Position numbers and translations under genes: made by a program. The notes under the pieces were generated by a model. It worked only from the letters and a program-made list of their open reading frames with translations, had not been told where the DNA came from and ran no database searches. From Haloarculaceae archaeon (GTDB lineage Archaea > Halobacteriota > Halobacteria > Halobacteriales > Haloarculaceae), in assembly GCA_018609945.1 (NCBI GenBank), contig JAHENO010000165.1, positions 1-20,025 on the forward strand: 20,025 nt of DNA, written 5' to 3'. Positions 7,274 through 14,225 of the stretch are shown piece by piece. Each line of letters starts with the position of its first letter. The first letter of the stretch is position 1.

Positions 7274-7286
7274 GTTGCTACGCGGC

Positions 7287-7835
7287 CTACGCCTCGACGG
7301 CGTCGGCGGCCTGCTGCTGGACTTGGCGGACCTGGCTCTGGACGTCCTCGACCTGTTCCTCGAGGGCCTCGAACTGCTCGGCGAGCTGCTCGGCACCCTC
7401 GACGGACTGGGCTTCGAGTTCCTCGTGGGCCTCGAGCAGCATGTCGACCTGCTCCTCGAGGGCCGCGAGGTAGTCCGAAACGAGGTCGTCGTAGGCGGCG
7501 ACGCCGTCCTCGAACTCGCCGGAGAGGGCCTCGAAGGCCTCGGCGTGGTTCTCGAGCAGCAGGTCGTACTGCTCGTCGATGGCCTCGCGGACCTCGGAGA
7601 CGGCGGCGTCGGCGCCGGGGACGTTCGCCTCGACGGCGTCCAGCGCGCTGTGGACGGCCTCCTGCTGGAGTTCGACGGCGCGCTGCTGGGCCGACTCCTG
7701 GGTCTCGAAGCTGTCGACCATCGCCTGGCCGAGGTTCTGCTGGAACTCGACGGTCCGCTGGAGAGCCTGCTGGCTCTGTTCGATCGACGTGCGCTGCAGT
7801 TCGAAAGTCGTGGTGATTGGGTTCGTGTAATCCAT
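7287..7835 (-). CDS. phaP: Phasin PhaP
   Basis: A 182-residue granule-coating phasin of the haloarchaeal type. It binds the PHA granule surface and limits granule size and coalescence. The whole chain is helical, Gln/Glu/Ala-rich with few Lys, and shows long heptad-like stretches (QRTSIEQSQQALQRTVEFQQ near residues 14-33; LAEQFEALEEQVEDVQSQVR near 151-170), so coiled-coil oligomerisation is likely. There is no signal peptide or catalytic motif. The gene starts 2 nt after the phaR stop codon, giving the phaR-phaP order known from Haloferax and Haloarcula. Assignment combines composition, length and context. Confidence 0.93.
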   Translation of the reverse strand: MDYTNPITTTFELQRTSIEQSQQALQRTVEFQQNLGQAMVDSFETQESAQQRAVELQQEAVHSALDAVEANVPGADAAVSEVREAIDEQYDLLLENHAEAFEALSGEFEDGVAAYDDLVSDYLAALEEQVDMLLEAHEELEAQSVEGAEQLAEQFEALEEQVEDVQSQVRQVQQQAADAVEA

Positions 7836-7837
7836 TG

Positions 7838-8137
7838 TTACTCACTCCTGTTGCGTTTGACCGGGAGAACGACGGTCTGAACGATATCGCCTTCCTCGAT
7901 GTCGAGCGCTTCGCGCTCGGCGTCCGGGATGGACACGCGACCGCCGCTCTGGACGCGTGTTTTGAACGTCGCCATGTTCGTCATCGCACCGAGCTGATTC
8001 ATGTCGGGCGTGGCTCCGAACCCGCCCATCATCTGTTCGAACAACTCCTGCTGTGTCTCGACAGCCTGCTCGCTCGTCTCCTGGAACAGCTCGAACATCG
8101 CGGGCGGCCACATCGGCCCATCGTTCTCATCGGTCAT
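7838..8137 (-). CDS. phaR: PHA regulator PhaR, AbrB/SpoVT-type domain with phasin-like N-terminus
   Basis: A 99-residue regulator. The C-terminal half (about residues 56-95: ATFKTRVQSGGRVSIPDAER, then EALDIEEGDIVQTVVLPVKR) is a swapped-hairpin AbrB/MazE/SpoVT DNA-binding domain, including the diagnostic GRVSIP turn. The N-terminal half (PPAMFELFQETSEQAVETQQ, then ELFEQMMGGFGA) is an amphipathic helix resembling phasins, suitable for binding a granule. In Haloferax mediterranei, the PhaR of this type represses the phaRP operon and influences granule formation; I infer the same here from gene order. The ATG at 8137 is supported by a TATA-like CTTTTGTA about 31 nt upstream. The gene is divergent from phaJ. 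Confidence 0.93.
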   Translation of the reverse strand: MTDENDGPMWPPAMFELFQETSEQAVETQQELFEQMMGGFGATPDMNQLGAMTNMATFKTRVQSGGRVSIPDAEREALDIEEGDIVQTVVLPVKRNRSE

Positions 8138-8163
8138 CGGTCATCCCTATCTACACCCCCGGA

Positions 8164-8173
8164 GTACAAAAGC
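8164..8173 (-). promoter_or_regulatory. Promoter (TATA box) of phaR-phaP
   Basis: The minus strand reads GCTTTTGTAC over 8164-8173, centred about 31 nt before the phaR ATG. Confidence 0.55.
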
Positions 8174-8185
8174 GTTCCGTTCTCT

Positions 8186-8210
8186 ACCATCTGAGACCAT
8201 TCGTTACCAT
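8186..8210. promoter_or_regulatory. Three ACCAT boxes with exact 10-bp period upstream of phaR
   Basis: ACCAT occurs at 8186-8190, 8196-8200 and 8206-8210 (ATGGT on the coding strand of phaR), each separated by 5 bases. One helical turn between copies places all boxes on one DNA face, 13 bp upstream of the phaR TATA box. This is what a cooperative regulator site would look like; the binding protein is not known from sequence. Confidence 0.6.
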
Positions 8211-8227
8211 AATATGTCAGGAGCCCG

Positions 8228-8241
8228 CATGGCCGGCCATG
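8228..8241. promoter_or_regulatory. Perfect 14-bp palindrome CATGGCCGGCCATG between phaR and phaJ
   Basis: The dyad has no spacer and lies about midway in the 261-bp divergent gap, 17 bp beyond the ACCAT array. It is a candidate binding site for a dimeric regulator acting on one or both promoters. Confidence 0.5.
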
Positions 8242-8349
8242 GAGGAGGCAGACACGGGGCTCGTTCCGACCGAGACTGGGGCCAGCAACAGCACCGTGGG
8301 GAGCTGGACTGGCACGCTGGCGGGGCGCCCATCGCGGGAGGAAAGGTAC

Positions 8350-8373
8350 TTTAATAATCCTCACCTTTTAATA
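8350..8373 (+). promoter_or_regulatory. Two TATA-like boxes upstream of phaJ
   Basis: TTTAATA at 8350-8356 is repeated as TTTTAATA at 8366-8373, 17 bp later. The first lies about 25 nt upstream of an in-frame GTG at 8378, and the second about 29 nt upstream of the ATG at 8399, so each fits a different leaderless start. Confidence 0.6.
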
Positions 8374-8398
8374 GGGGGTGAAGCGAATGATGTGGGCG

Positions 8399-9001
8399 AT
8401 GAGCTCTGAACCGGAGCGCAGTGCACTGCTGGAGACGTGGACCGAGACGTCCTCGCACGTGTTCGACAGCGTCGTCGCGGCGAATCGGGCGGCGTTCGCG
8501 GCGTTCGGTGTCGACGCCGACGGCGACGATACCGTCGAGCGCATCAGTCCGGCAGCCGATCTCCCGGAGTGGCACACACAACTGACCGCCGAGACCCCGG
8601 GGGAACTCGGAGTGGGGGACCGTTTCGAGTTCACGAAGACCATCACCGACCGGGACGTCCGGCGCTTCGCCGCCGCCAGCGGCGACACCAATCCCCTGCA
8701 CCTGGACGACGAGTACGCCGAGCGGACCCGCTTCCGGGGGCGCATCGCCCACGGGACGCTGGTCGGCGGCCTCATCAGCGCCGCTCTCGCGCGCGTGCCC
8801 GGACTCGTCATCTACCTCTCACAGGACCTCGAGTTCCACAACCCCGTCCGGGTCGGCGACCGGATCACCGCCGAGTGCGAGATCGTCGAGGACCTGGGCA
8901 ACAGCCAGTACCGGCTGACCACCCGTGTCGTCGACGGCGACGAGATCGCCATCGACGGCGAGGCCGTCATCATGGTCGACGACCGCCCCGACGAGGACTG
9001 A
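8399..9001 (+). CDS. phaJ: MaoC-family (R)-specific enoyl-CoA hydratase, PhaJ-type
   Basis: A 200-residue hydratase that would convert trans-2-enoyl-CoA from beta-oxidation into (R)-3-hydroxyacyl-CoA for the PHA synthase. The hot-dog MaoC domain spans about residues 68-195. The active-site motif is FAAASGDTNPLHLDDEYAER, with catalytic Asp96 and His101, followed by FRGRIAHGTLVGGLISAAL on the central helix. Residues 1-40 are an extra acidic amphipathic helix (LLETWTETSSHVFDSVVAAN, then RAAFAAFG) resembling phasins and PhaE. Divergent placement from phaRPEC supports a role in PHA supply. I take the ATG at 8399; in-frame alternatives are ATG 8387, ATG 8390 and GTG 8378, and a second TATA box suits the last. 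Confidence 0.92.
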   Translation: MSSEPERSALLETWTETSSHVFDSVVAANRAAFAAFGVDADGDDTVERISPAADLPEWHTQLTAETPGELGVGDRFEFTKTITDRDVRRFAAASGDTNPLHLDDEYAERTRFRGRIAHGTLVGGLISAALARVPGLVIYLSQDLEFHNPVRVGDRITAECEIVEDLGNSQYRLTTRVVDGDEIAIDGEAVIMVDDRPDED

Positions 9002-9220
9002 CGCCACCGTCCACGTTCCGGAACGCCGTCACGTCGCGTTATGTATTTCCTACGCAGGTTTTCCTTCGAGACGCTCCGTGTTCTCCCCCGTGCAGGCACC
9101 GCTCTGTCCGTGTCGACCGCGTCGAATTGCTATCGGGCGCCGGGCGAGTGATGTGGGCCGGGGAGTGCAGTCCCGGGGTGAGAGCGTGCTCGCGCGAGTG
9201 CTGCGATCCGACGCCTGCGG
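9002..9220. other. Convergent spacer without recognisable gene
   Basis: These 219 bases separate phaJ from the end of the ferredoxin gene. The frames crossing it are shadows of neighbouring genes. A T-rich GGTTTTCCTT at about 9057-9066 could end phaJ transcription, but no clear hairpin is present. Confidence 0.4.
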
Positions 9221-9544
9221 TCACTTCCAGGGGTTGGGCACCAGGTCGGCCTGGACGGCCGCACCGACCTCCAGGCGGGCGTCGCTCGTCGGTGTCGCAA
9301 TGCACGTCAGCACGTACCCGTCGGCGAGGTGACGCTCCTTGAGCGCGCGCGGCAGGCGCTTGTGAGCCACCTCGCCGTCGAGCAGGCGCGCCGTACAGGT
9401 GCCACACGCGCCGGTTTTGCAGCCGAAGGGCAGGCCGAGGCCGGCCGCCTCGGAAGCGCCGAGGATCGTCTCGCCGGCCGCGACGGTGAGCCGTTCGGCG
9501 CGGTCGCTGTCGCGCCACTCCAGTTCGACCTCGTGGGCCGTCAC
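9221..9544 (-). CDS. Plant-type [2Fe-2S] ferredoxin
   Basis: A 107-residue soluble electron carrier. The ligands Cys42, Cys47 and Cys50 are seen in FGCKTGACGTC (CX4CX2C), and Cys81 lies in GYVLTCIATP, the full plant-type ligand set. It is shorter than the usual haloarchaeal ferredoxin (about 128 residues), because it lacks the acidic insertion that those proteins carry near the N-terminus. The GTG start (9542-9544) overlaps the TGA of the SBP56 gene by 4 nt, so the two are translationally coupled. This suggests that the ferredoxin serves the SBP56 protein. The next potential ATG would cut into the domain, so GTG is the best start. Confidence 0.92.
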   Translation of the reverse strand: MTAHEVELEWRDSDRAERLTVAAGETILGASEAAGLGLPFGCKTGACGTCTARLLDGEVAHKRLPRALKERHLADGYVLTCIATPTSDARLEVGAAVQADLVPNPWK

Positions 9545-10935
9545 TGCCAGACGTCGCTCGTGCAGTCGCCGTCGGGCCAGCGGATCTCGTGGGCGCGGGC
9601 CGGCCCCTCGGGCATCTCGCCGAAATCGACCATGAAGTCCTCGTCTAAGCTCATCGTCCCCTTGCGGGGGTTGACGTCGGCCTTGAGCATGACCGAGCCC
9701 TTCTCGCCCTCCTCGGGGAAGAACTGGTTGTCCCACGAGGAAAACAGCGAGGTGGTCCAGTAGAGGCGCTCGCCGTCGAGCGAGAGCTGGAGCATCTGCG
9801 GGCCGGCTACGAGTTCGCGGCCCTGCACTTCCTGGATATCGCCGAAGTAGCCGCCGACGGAGAGGGTGTCGGCCTTCCGGGGATTCGACGGATCGGAGAT
9901 GTCGTACATCCAGACCTCGCCGCGGATCCAGTTCGACCCGAACAGGTAGCGGTCGTCCATCGAGATGAGGATGTCCGTCACCAGCGGCGGGACCGGAATG
10001 TCCCACTCCTCGTGGTCGTGGGGTTCGAAGTCGATGACTTTCTCGGCGTGCCACTCGTCGTCCTCCTCCCAGAAGTGGAAGATGTTCGACGTGAGAGCGG
10101 CCCCGACGTAGCCGTGGGTGCCCTCGGGCGTGTGCTGGAAGCGCACTTCCAGGGGGATCTGTCCCCCCTCGCCGAGGTCGATGCTCTGCTCGACGGTGCC
10201 CTCCTCCCAGTCCCAGAAGTGCAGCGACCGACCGTACTTTCCGGCCTCGACATCCTCGAGGTCGAACCCGGGGTAGTAGGTCTGGGGCGCGGCCCACTCC
10301 GTCGAGACCATCACGTTGTGGCGAGGCTGGTACCAGAAGTCGTAGTTCATGTCGATCTCGCCCGGCGGGTCCCACCGGCCCTCGATCTCGAAGTCGTCGT
10401 TCAACTCGAGGAAGCCACCGGGGAGTTCGCCGTCGGCGTCGCCCAGCATCGAGATGAGGATCTCGCCGTCGGGGATGCAGTGAACGGTGTGGGGCGCCGA
10501 GAGGTCCTGTTCGTAGACCTCCTCGGGTTCGATCACCTTCGTGATCTCGGGGTCGCGCCGGTCCTTGGTATCGACGATGTGGATGCGCGAGGAGCGTTGC
10601 CCCGGGATGACGAGGTGCCGTCGCTCCAGGCCGCCGATGTGACACGACGACGAGCAGGCGTTCCACCCGAAGTGGTGGAGTTCGTCGCCTTTGTTGGGCA
10701 TCTGGACCCGGTCGACCACCTCGCCGTACGTGTCGGAGTCGGGGTCGACGTCGACGACCGCCAGGAAGTCCGGCGCGTCGACGTCCTGGCCGACGTGCAG
10801 CCCCATCACGTAGGCTGTCTTCTCCCGCTCCGCCTGCTCGATGGCCGCCTGCGGGGTGGCGTAGCCGGGCCCCTCGACGTCGTGGTCGTGGTCGTGGTGC
10901 TCGTGTGGTTCTGCGGGATGTTCTGCGTCACTCAT
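9541..10935 (-). CDS. SBP56/SELENBP1-family protein, methanethiol oxidase-like
   Basis: A 464-residue protein of the selenium-binding protein 56 family. Characterised relatives (human SELENBP1, bacterial MtoX) oxidise methanethiol to formaldehyde, H2S and H2O2 using copper. The family core is clear: WNACSSSCHIGG (91-102) with Cys94 and Cys98, the Cys-X3-Cys counterpart of the SELENBP1 selenium-binding Cys, HTVHCIPDG, FWYQPRHNVMVSTEW, HFWDW, PLVTDILISMDDRYLFGSNW, and GGPQM-like GPQMLQLSLDGERLYWTTSL. These cover the beta-propeller to the C-terminus, and the length is typical. An additional N-terminal segment has a His/Asp cluster (EPHEHHDHDHD, residues 9-19), a probable metal-binding tail. There is no signal peptide, so it should be cytoplasmic. 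Its stop overlaps the ferredoxin start. A possible TATA box on the minus strand (CATATAGC, about 10993-11000) would give a short leader. Confidence 0.93.
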   Translation of the reverse strand: MSDAEHPAEPHEHHDHDHDVEGPGYATPQAAIEQAEREKTAYVMGLHVGQDVDAPDFLAVVDVDPDSDTYGEVVDRVQMPNKGDELHHFGWNACSSSCHIGGLERRHLVIPGQRSSRIHIVDTKDRRDPEITKVIEPEEVYEQDLSAPHTVHCIPDGEILISMLGDADGELPGGFLELNDDFEIEGRWDPPGEIDMNYDFWYQPRHNVMVSTEWAAPQTYYPGFDLEDVEAGKYGRSLHFWDWEEGTVEQSIDLGEGGQIPLEVRFQHTPEGTHGYVGAALTSNIFHFWEEDDEWHAEKVIDFEPHDHEEWDIPVPPLVTDILISMDDRYLFGSNWIRGEVWMYDISDPSNPRKADTLSVGGYFGDIQEVQGRELVAGPQMLQLSLDGERLYWTTSLFSSWDNQFFPEEGEKGSVMLKADVNPRKGTMSLDEDFMVDFGEMPEGPARAHEIRWPDGDCTSDVWQ

Positions 10936-11027
10936 ACATTGTAGCCAACAACTGCCGTGGTCGTCTGTGGTCGGGTTCCGGACGGTTATGCCGCTATATG
11001 TGACGCGAGCACTCGCTGTCGGGAACG

Positions 11028-11516
11028 CTACCGCTCGACGGTCAGCAGGGCGACCCGTTCGCGGACCAGGTCAGCGAGCGTGCCCGATGTTGCCCCGAGT
11101 TCCGTGTCGGTCACGTCGAAAAAGTCCATCACGCGCTCGCGGTCGTACGCGCCCAGCGTCTCGGCTGGGTCGAGCAGATCGCGGACCGCCGCGGCCGCAC
11201 CGGCCCCGTCGCCCCCGTCGACGAGCACGACGACGGGACACTCGCCGGCGGAGACGCCCATCTCCAGGGCACGGTTGATCTGCCGGCGGCCCGCCGCGTA
11301 CAGGAGGATTTCGACCGCGCGGTCGCGTGCGATGGCCTCGCCGCGGTCGATGGCCCTGTCCGCGAGGGCGAGCGCCCGTTCGAGGTGTGCGCGGTCGACG
11401 ACGTAGCGGGCGTCGAAGGCCTGGACGGTCGCGTCGTGGCCGTCGGCGATGTCGTCCAGTCGTCCGAGGAAGGCATCCACGTCGTCGATGGTGGCGGTGC
11501 CCTCGACGAGGCGCAT
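11028..11516 (-). CDS. cgi121: KEOPS complex subunit Cgi121
   Basis: A 162-residue subunit of KEOPS, the complex that makes N6-threonylcarbamoyladenosine at tRNA position 37; Cgi121 recruits tRNA and stimulates Bud32. Family features visible are the alpha/beta core starting MRLVEGTATIDDVDAFLGRL, the helix FDARYVVDRAHLERALALAD, and RAVEILLYAAGRRQINRALEMG (shortened here), the strongly conserved Cgi121 motif with the 'AGRRQI' loop. The Gly/Asp loop at about 98-106 (VDGGDGAGA) is a typical haloarchaeal insertion. The gene begins on the last base of the Hel308 stop codon (TGATG), indicating translational coupling. It is the last gene of this operon; nothing clear follows for 90 nt. Confidence 0.92.
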   Translation of the reverse strand: MRLVEGTATIDDVDAFLGRLDDIADGHDATVQAFDARYVVDRAHLERALALADRAIDRGEAIARDRAVEILLYAAGRRQINRALEMGVSAGECPVVVLVDGGDGAGAAAAVRDLLDPAETLGAYDRERVMDFFDVTDTELGATSGTLADLVRERVALLTVER

Positions 11517-13792
11517 CAGAACTCACCCAGGCTCGACTGGTCGTCCGCAGTCGTCTGGTCCTCGTCGCCGTCGGCCGCGCGGTCGGGATCGGCGACGGAC
11601 ACGTCCTCGTCGGGGTCGACGTCGGCCATCGAGGGGTCGCGGTGACCGGCGTTCTCCAGAACGGTCTCGGCGGTCTTTGCCCGCCCACGGAGGGCGGCGA
11701 GAACGACCGACTTGTCGGCCTCGCGCAGGTCCGCCCTGGTCTCGACGCCGGCCTCGAACAGCCGACGGGCGCGCTTGCGTCCCACGCCACGGACGCCAGC
11801 GAGGTCGATCAGCTCCGACTCGACGCCGTGTTCGACCCGGATGCGGGCCTCGCGGACCGCCGGCCCGACGCCCAGCCCCAGCTCGGCGGCCAGCGACTCG
11901 GCGGCGCCGAGCAGCCACTGTGCGGTGTCGACCTTCCCGCGGATGTCGCCCGGGCCGACCCCGTACGTGTCGGTGATCTCGTCCTCGTCGCGCTCGCTCG
12001 CCCAGTCTTCGAGCAGGCGGGCGGTCTTCAGTGCCGAGAGCCAGTCCTCGAAGGCCTCCTCGAACTCCGAGGGGGCTGCCCCGAGCAACTCCTCCTCGCG
12101 CTCGTAGGCGAGCATCGTGTACTCCTCGCGGTCGCCCGACCGCAGGTACAGCTCGTACATGTCAGGGGTGCGTGCGACGAGGTGGTACAGCCCGAGTGCG
12201 GTGGGGTCTTCCCGGTCGGCGGCGTCCTCCAGTCCGTCGAGGATGGTCGCGGCGCTCATCGGGTCGAGGTAGAGCCGCGAGACGGTGTGCCCGAGGGTCG
12301 TCGCGGCGAGTTCGACGCCCTCCCCGTCGGCCTCGCGGTCGAGAAAGCCGTTGGTGTCGAGGTAGTCGATGACCCTGTCGGTGACGGCCGCCAGCTGGTC
12401 GCGCTCGACGGTCTGGATGGCATAGAGGGTCCCTTCGAGGAACTCCAGCAGGCCCGACCGCGAGCGGGCGAACCCGGACGCGACCGTCGCGAGGATGTGC
12501 GTCCGCAGCGCGGGCTCAGCGGCGAGTTTCGACCGGACCGGCTCGGGGTCGGCCCAGACGTACCGCTCGAACAGTTCGTCGAGTTCGTCGTGGCTCGAGG
12601 CGACCAGCAGCGCCTCGCCGTACGGGTCGAGTCCCGGCCGGCCGGCCCGGCCCATCATCTGGTGGACCTCCAGCACCGAGAGGGGTTGCATCCCGCCGAC
12701 GGAACCGTCGTAGCGGCGCCAGTCCCGCACGACGACCCGCCGACTCGGCGTGTTCACGCCCGCAGCGAGCGTCGGCGTGGCGGAGACGACCTTCAGCAGC
12801 CGCTCGCGGAAGGCGTCCTCGACGAGCGAGCGGTGGTCGCGGGCGAGCCCGGCGTGGTGGAACGCCGCCCCCTTCTCGACGGCGTCGGCGAGGTCGTCGC
12901 TGGTGTCGGTGTCGCTGACGTCACGGATGTCGGCGGCGACCGCGGCGAGTCGGTCGCGCTCCTCGGGTGCGAGGAAGTCGGCGGTCGTCGTCGCGAGGCG
13001 CCGGGCCGCGGCCTCGGCGTTGCGCCGGGAGTTGACGAACACGAGCGACGAGCCCCCGTCTTCGAGCGTGTCGCGGACGATGGCCGCGGTCTGGTCCTCG
13101 TTGTTCCGGACGGGGACGCGGGTCTGGCTGCCGTCCTCGAGGTGGAGCGCGTCGCCATAGTGGACGCCCTTCTGTAACTCGATGGGGCGCCAGGTCGAGT
13201 CGACGAGGTCAGCGTCGAGCCACGCGGCGAGTTCCTCCGCGTTGCCGATGGTCGCCGACAGCGCCACCGTCTGCAACCCGGGATTGAGCGACCGGAGTTT
13301 GGCGAGGGTCACCTCCAGGGTGGGGCCGCGCTCGGCGTCGTCGACGAGGTGGACCTCGTCGGCCACGACACACGTGAGGTCGTCGAGCCAGGCGGCGTCG
13401 TTGCGCACGAGCGAGTCGACCTTCTCGCTGGTGGCGACGATCACGTCCTTGTCGGCGAGCCACCCGCCGTCGGACTCGTAGTTGCCCGTCGAGACGCCCA
13501 CGTCGACGCCGTAGGCCTCGTACTCCTCGAATTCGGCGCGTTTCTCGCTTGCGAGCGCCCGGAGGGGCACGATGTAGAGGGCCTTCCCACCCCGCTCGAC
13601 GCTCGCGAGCATCGCCATCGCGGCCACGAGCGTCTTGCCGCTGGCGGTGGGGACGCTCGCGACGAGGCTCTCGCCCCCGGTGACGCCGCGCTCGACGGCC
13701 GCGACCTGGGGCGGATACAGTTCCTCGATCCCCTCCCCGCGCAGGTGGTCGGGCAGCCACTCGGGCACGCCCGGAATGTCCGCGACGTCCAT
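11516..13792 (-). CDS. hel308: ATP-dependent DNA helicase Hel308
   Basis: A 758-residue SF2 helicase (Hel308/Hjm) acting at stalled or damaged replication forks, unwinding lagging strands 3'-5'. Motifs in order: Q-motif Gln29 in LYPPQVAAV; Walker A VPTASGKT with Lys53; Walker B/motif II VADEVH (Asp145-Glu146-Val147-His148); motif III SATIGN; motif IV FVNSRRNAE; motif VI QMMGRAGRPG. A ratchet region of helices follows, then a C-terminal helix-hairpin-helix (GVRGVGRKRARRLFEAGV) of domain 5 and an acidic tail. I chose ATG 13792 because a TTTAAA TATA box lies 26-31 nt upstream, and the 55 further in-frame codons upstream contain low-complexity residues unlike Hel308. Length agrees with haloarchaeal Hel308. 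It overlaps Cgi121 by one base. Confidence 0.97.
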   Translation of the reverse strand: MDVADIPGVPEWLPDHLRGEGIEELYPPQVAAVERGVTGGESLVASVPTASGKTLVAAMAMLASVERGGKALYIVPLRALASEKRAEFEEYEAYGVDVGVSTGNYESDGGWLADKDVIVATSEKVDSLVRNDAAWLDDLTCVVADEVHLVDDAERGPTLEVTLAKLRSLNPGLQTVALSATIGNAEELAAWLDADLVDSTWRPIELQKGVHYGDALHLEDGSQTRVPVRNNEDQTAAIVRDTLEDGGSSLVFVNSRRNAEAAARRLATTTADFLAPEERDRLAAVAADIRDVSDTDTSDDLADAVEKGAAFHHAGLARDHRSLVEDAFRERLLKVVSATPTLAAGVNTPSRRVVVRDWRRYDGSVGGMQPLSVLEVHQMMGRAGRPGLDPYGEALLVASSHDELDELFERYVWADPEPVRSKLAAEPALRTHILATVASGFARSRSGLLEFLEGTLYAIQTVERDQLAAVTDRVIDYLDTNGFLDREADGEGVELAATTLGHTVSRLYLDPMSAATILDGLEDAADREDPTALGLYHLVARTPDMYELYLRSGDREEYTMLAYEREEELLGAAPSEFEEAFEDWLSALKTARLLEDWASERDEDEITDTYGVGPGDIRGKVDTAQWLLGAAESLAAELGLGVGPAVREARIRVEHGVESELIDLAGVRGVGRKRARRLFEAGVETRADLREADKSVVLAALRGRAKTAETVLENAGHRDPSMADVDPDEDVSVADPDRAADGDEDQTTADDQSSLGEF

Positions 13793-13816
13793 TATCCGGC
13801 CGTGGGGCGTCCCGCG

Positions 13817-13825
13817 GTTTAAACG
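13817..13825 (-). promoter_or_regulatory. Promoter (TATA box) of hel308-cgi121
   Basis: TTTAAA at 13818-13823 (palindromic, flanked as GTTTAAACG) lies 26-31 nt upstream of the ATG at 13792, ideal for a leaderless transcript. Confidence 0.65.
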
Positions 13826-13906
13826 TTCGTTCGCGGGCCCGACGAACGGCCGCGAATCCGCCGGAGGGCGCCCACAAAGTTCATAGTTGCGGACTAACTG
13901 AAACGG

Positions 13907-14173
13907 ATGAGAACCGGGACCGGAGTCATGGGATTGCTCGATTACTTCGAACCGCACGTCTGGCTGCTCCTGTTCGTGTTGCTGGGCGTCGCAGCCGTGC
14001 CATTCTTTCTGCCCCCGTCGATCGGACTCGCGGCCGGCCTCACGATCGAACAGTACATCCTCCTCGTCGGGGCGGTCGAACTGGCCGCGGCGCTGGGCAT
14101 CGCGGCCATCGTGATCTCACACCGCGACCCGGATCCCGAGGCCGACGGCGACGACTGGAAGTACGACCCCTAG
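13907..14173 (+). CDS. Small two-helix membrane protein of unknown function
   Basis: An 88-residue protein with two predicted membrane helices: about residues 17-37 (HVWLLLFVLLGVAAVPFFLP) and 50-70 (YILLVGAVELAAALGIAAIV). A short soluble tail follows, rich in Asp (RDPDPEADGDDWKYDP). I do not recognise a family. An in-frame ATG at 13928 would give MGLLDYFEPHVW, also plausible. The ATG at 13907 was preferred because of a weak TATA-like TTCATAG at 13880-13886. It is divergent from hel308 and upstream of the ferredoxin gene. Confidence 0.7.
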   Translation: MRTGTGVMGLLDYFEPHVWLLLFVLLGVAAVPFFLPPSIGLAAGLTIEQYILLVGAVELAAALGIAAIVISHRDPDPEADGDDWKYDP

Positions 14174-14225
14174 AACCGCCGCAGTCCCCGCGTCTGCCCG
14201 GCCGAAACACCGGCAGGGCGGCCCT

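Noticed and set aside
6702..7845. Upstream in-frame extension of phaC through phaE and phaP (800 codons)
   Set aside because: The upstream portion is Arg/Gly-rich nonsense in the shadow frame of phaE and phaP; PhaC proper starts at 6699.
8134..8364. Small open frames within the phaR/phaJ gap
   Set aside because: They lack codon bias and family similarity, and they cover the predicted promoters and operator-like elements.
11327..13177. 616-codon open frame antisense to hel308
   Set aside because: It is a codon shadow of the helicase gene, has no recognisable domain, and the opposite strand encodes all helicase motifs.
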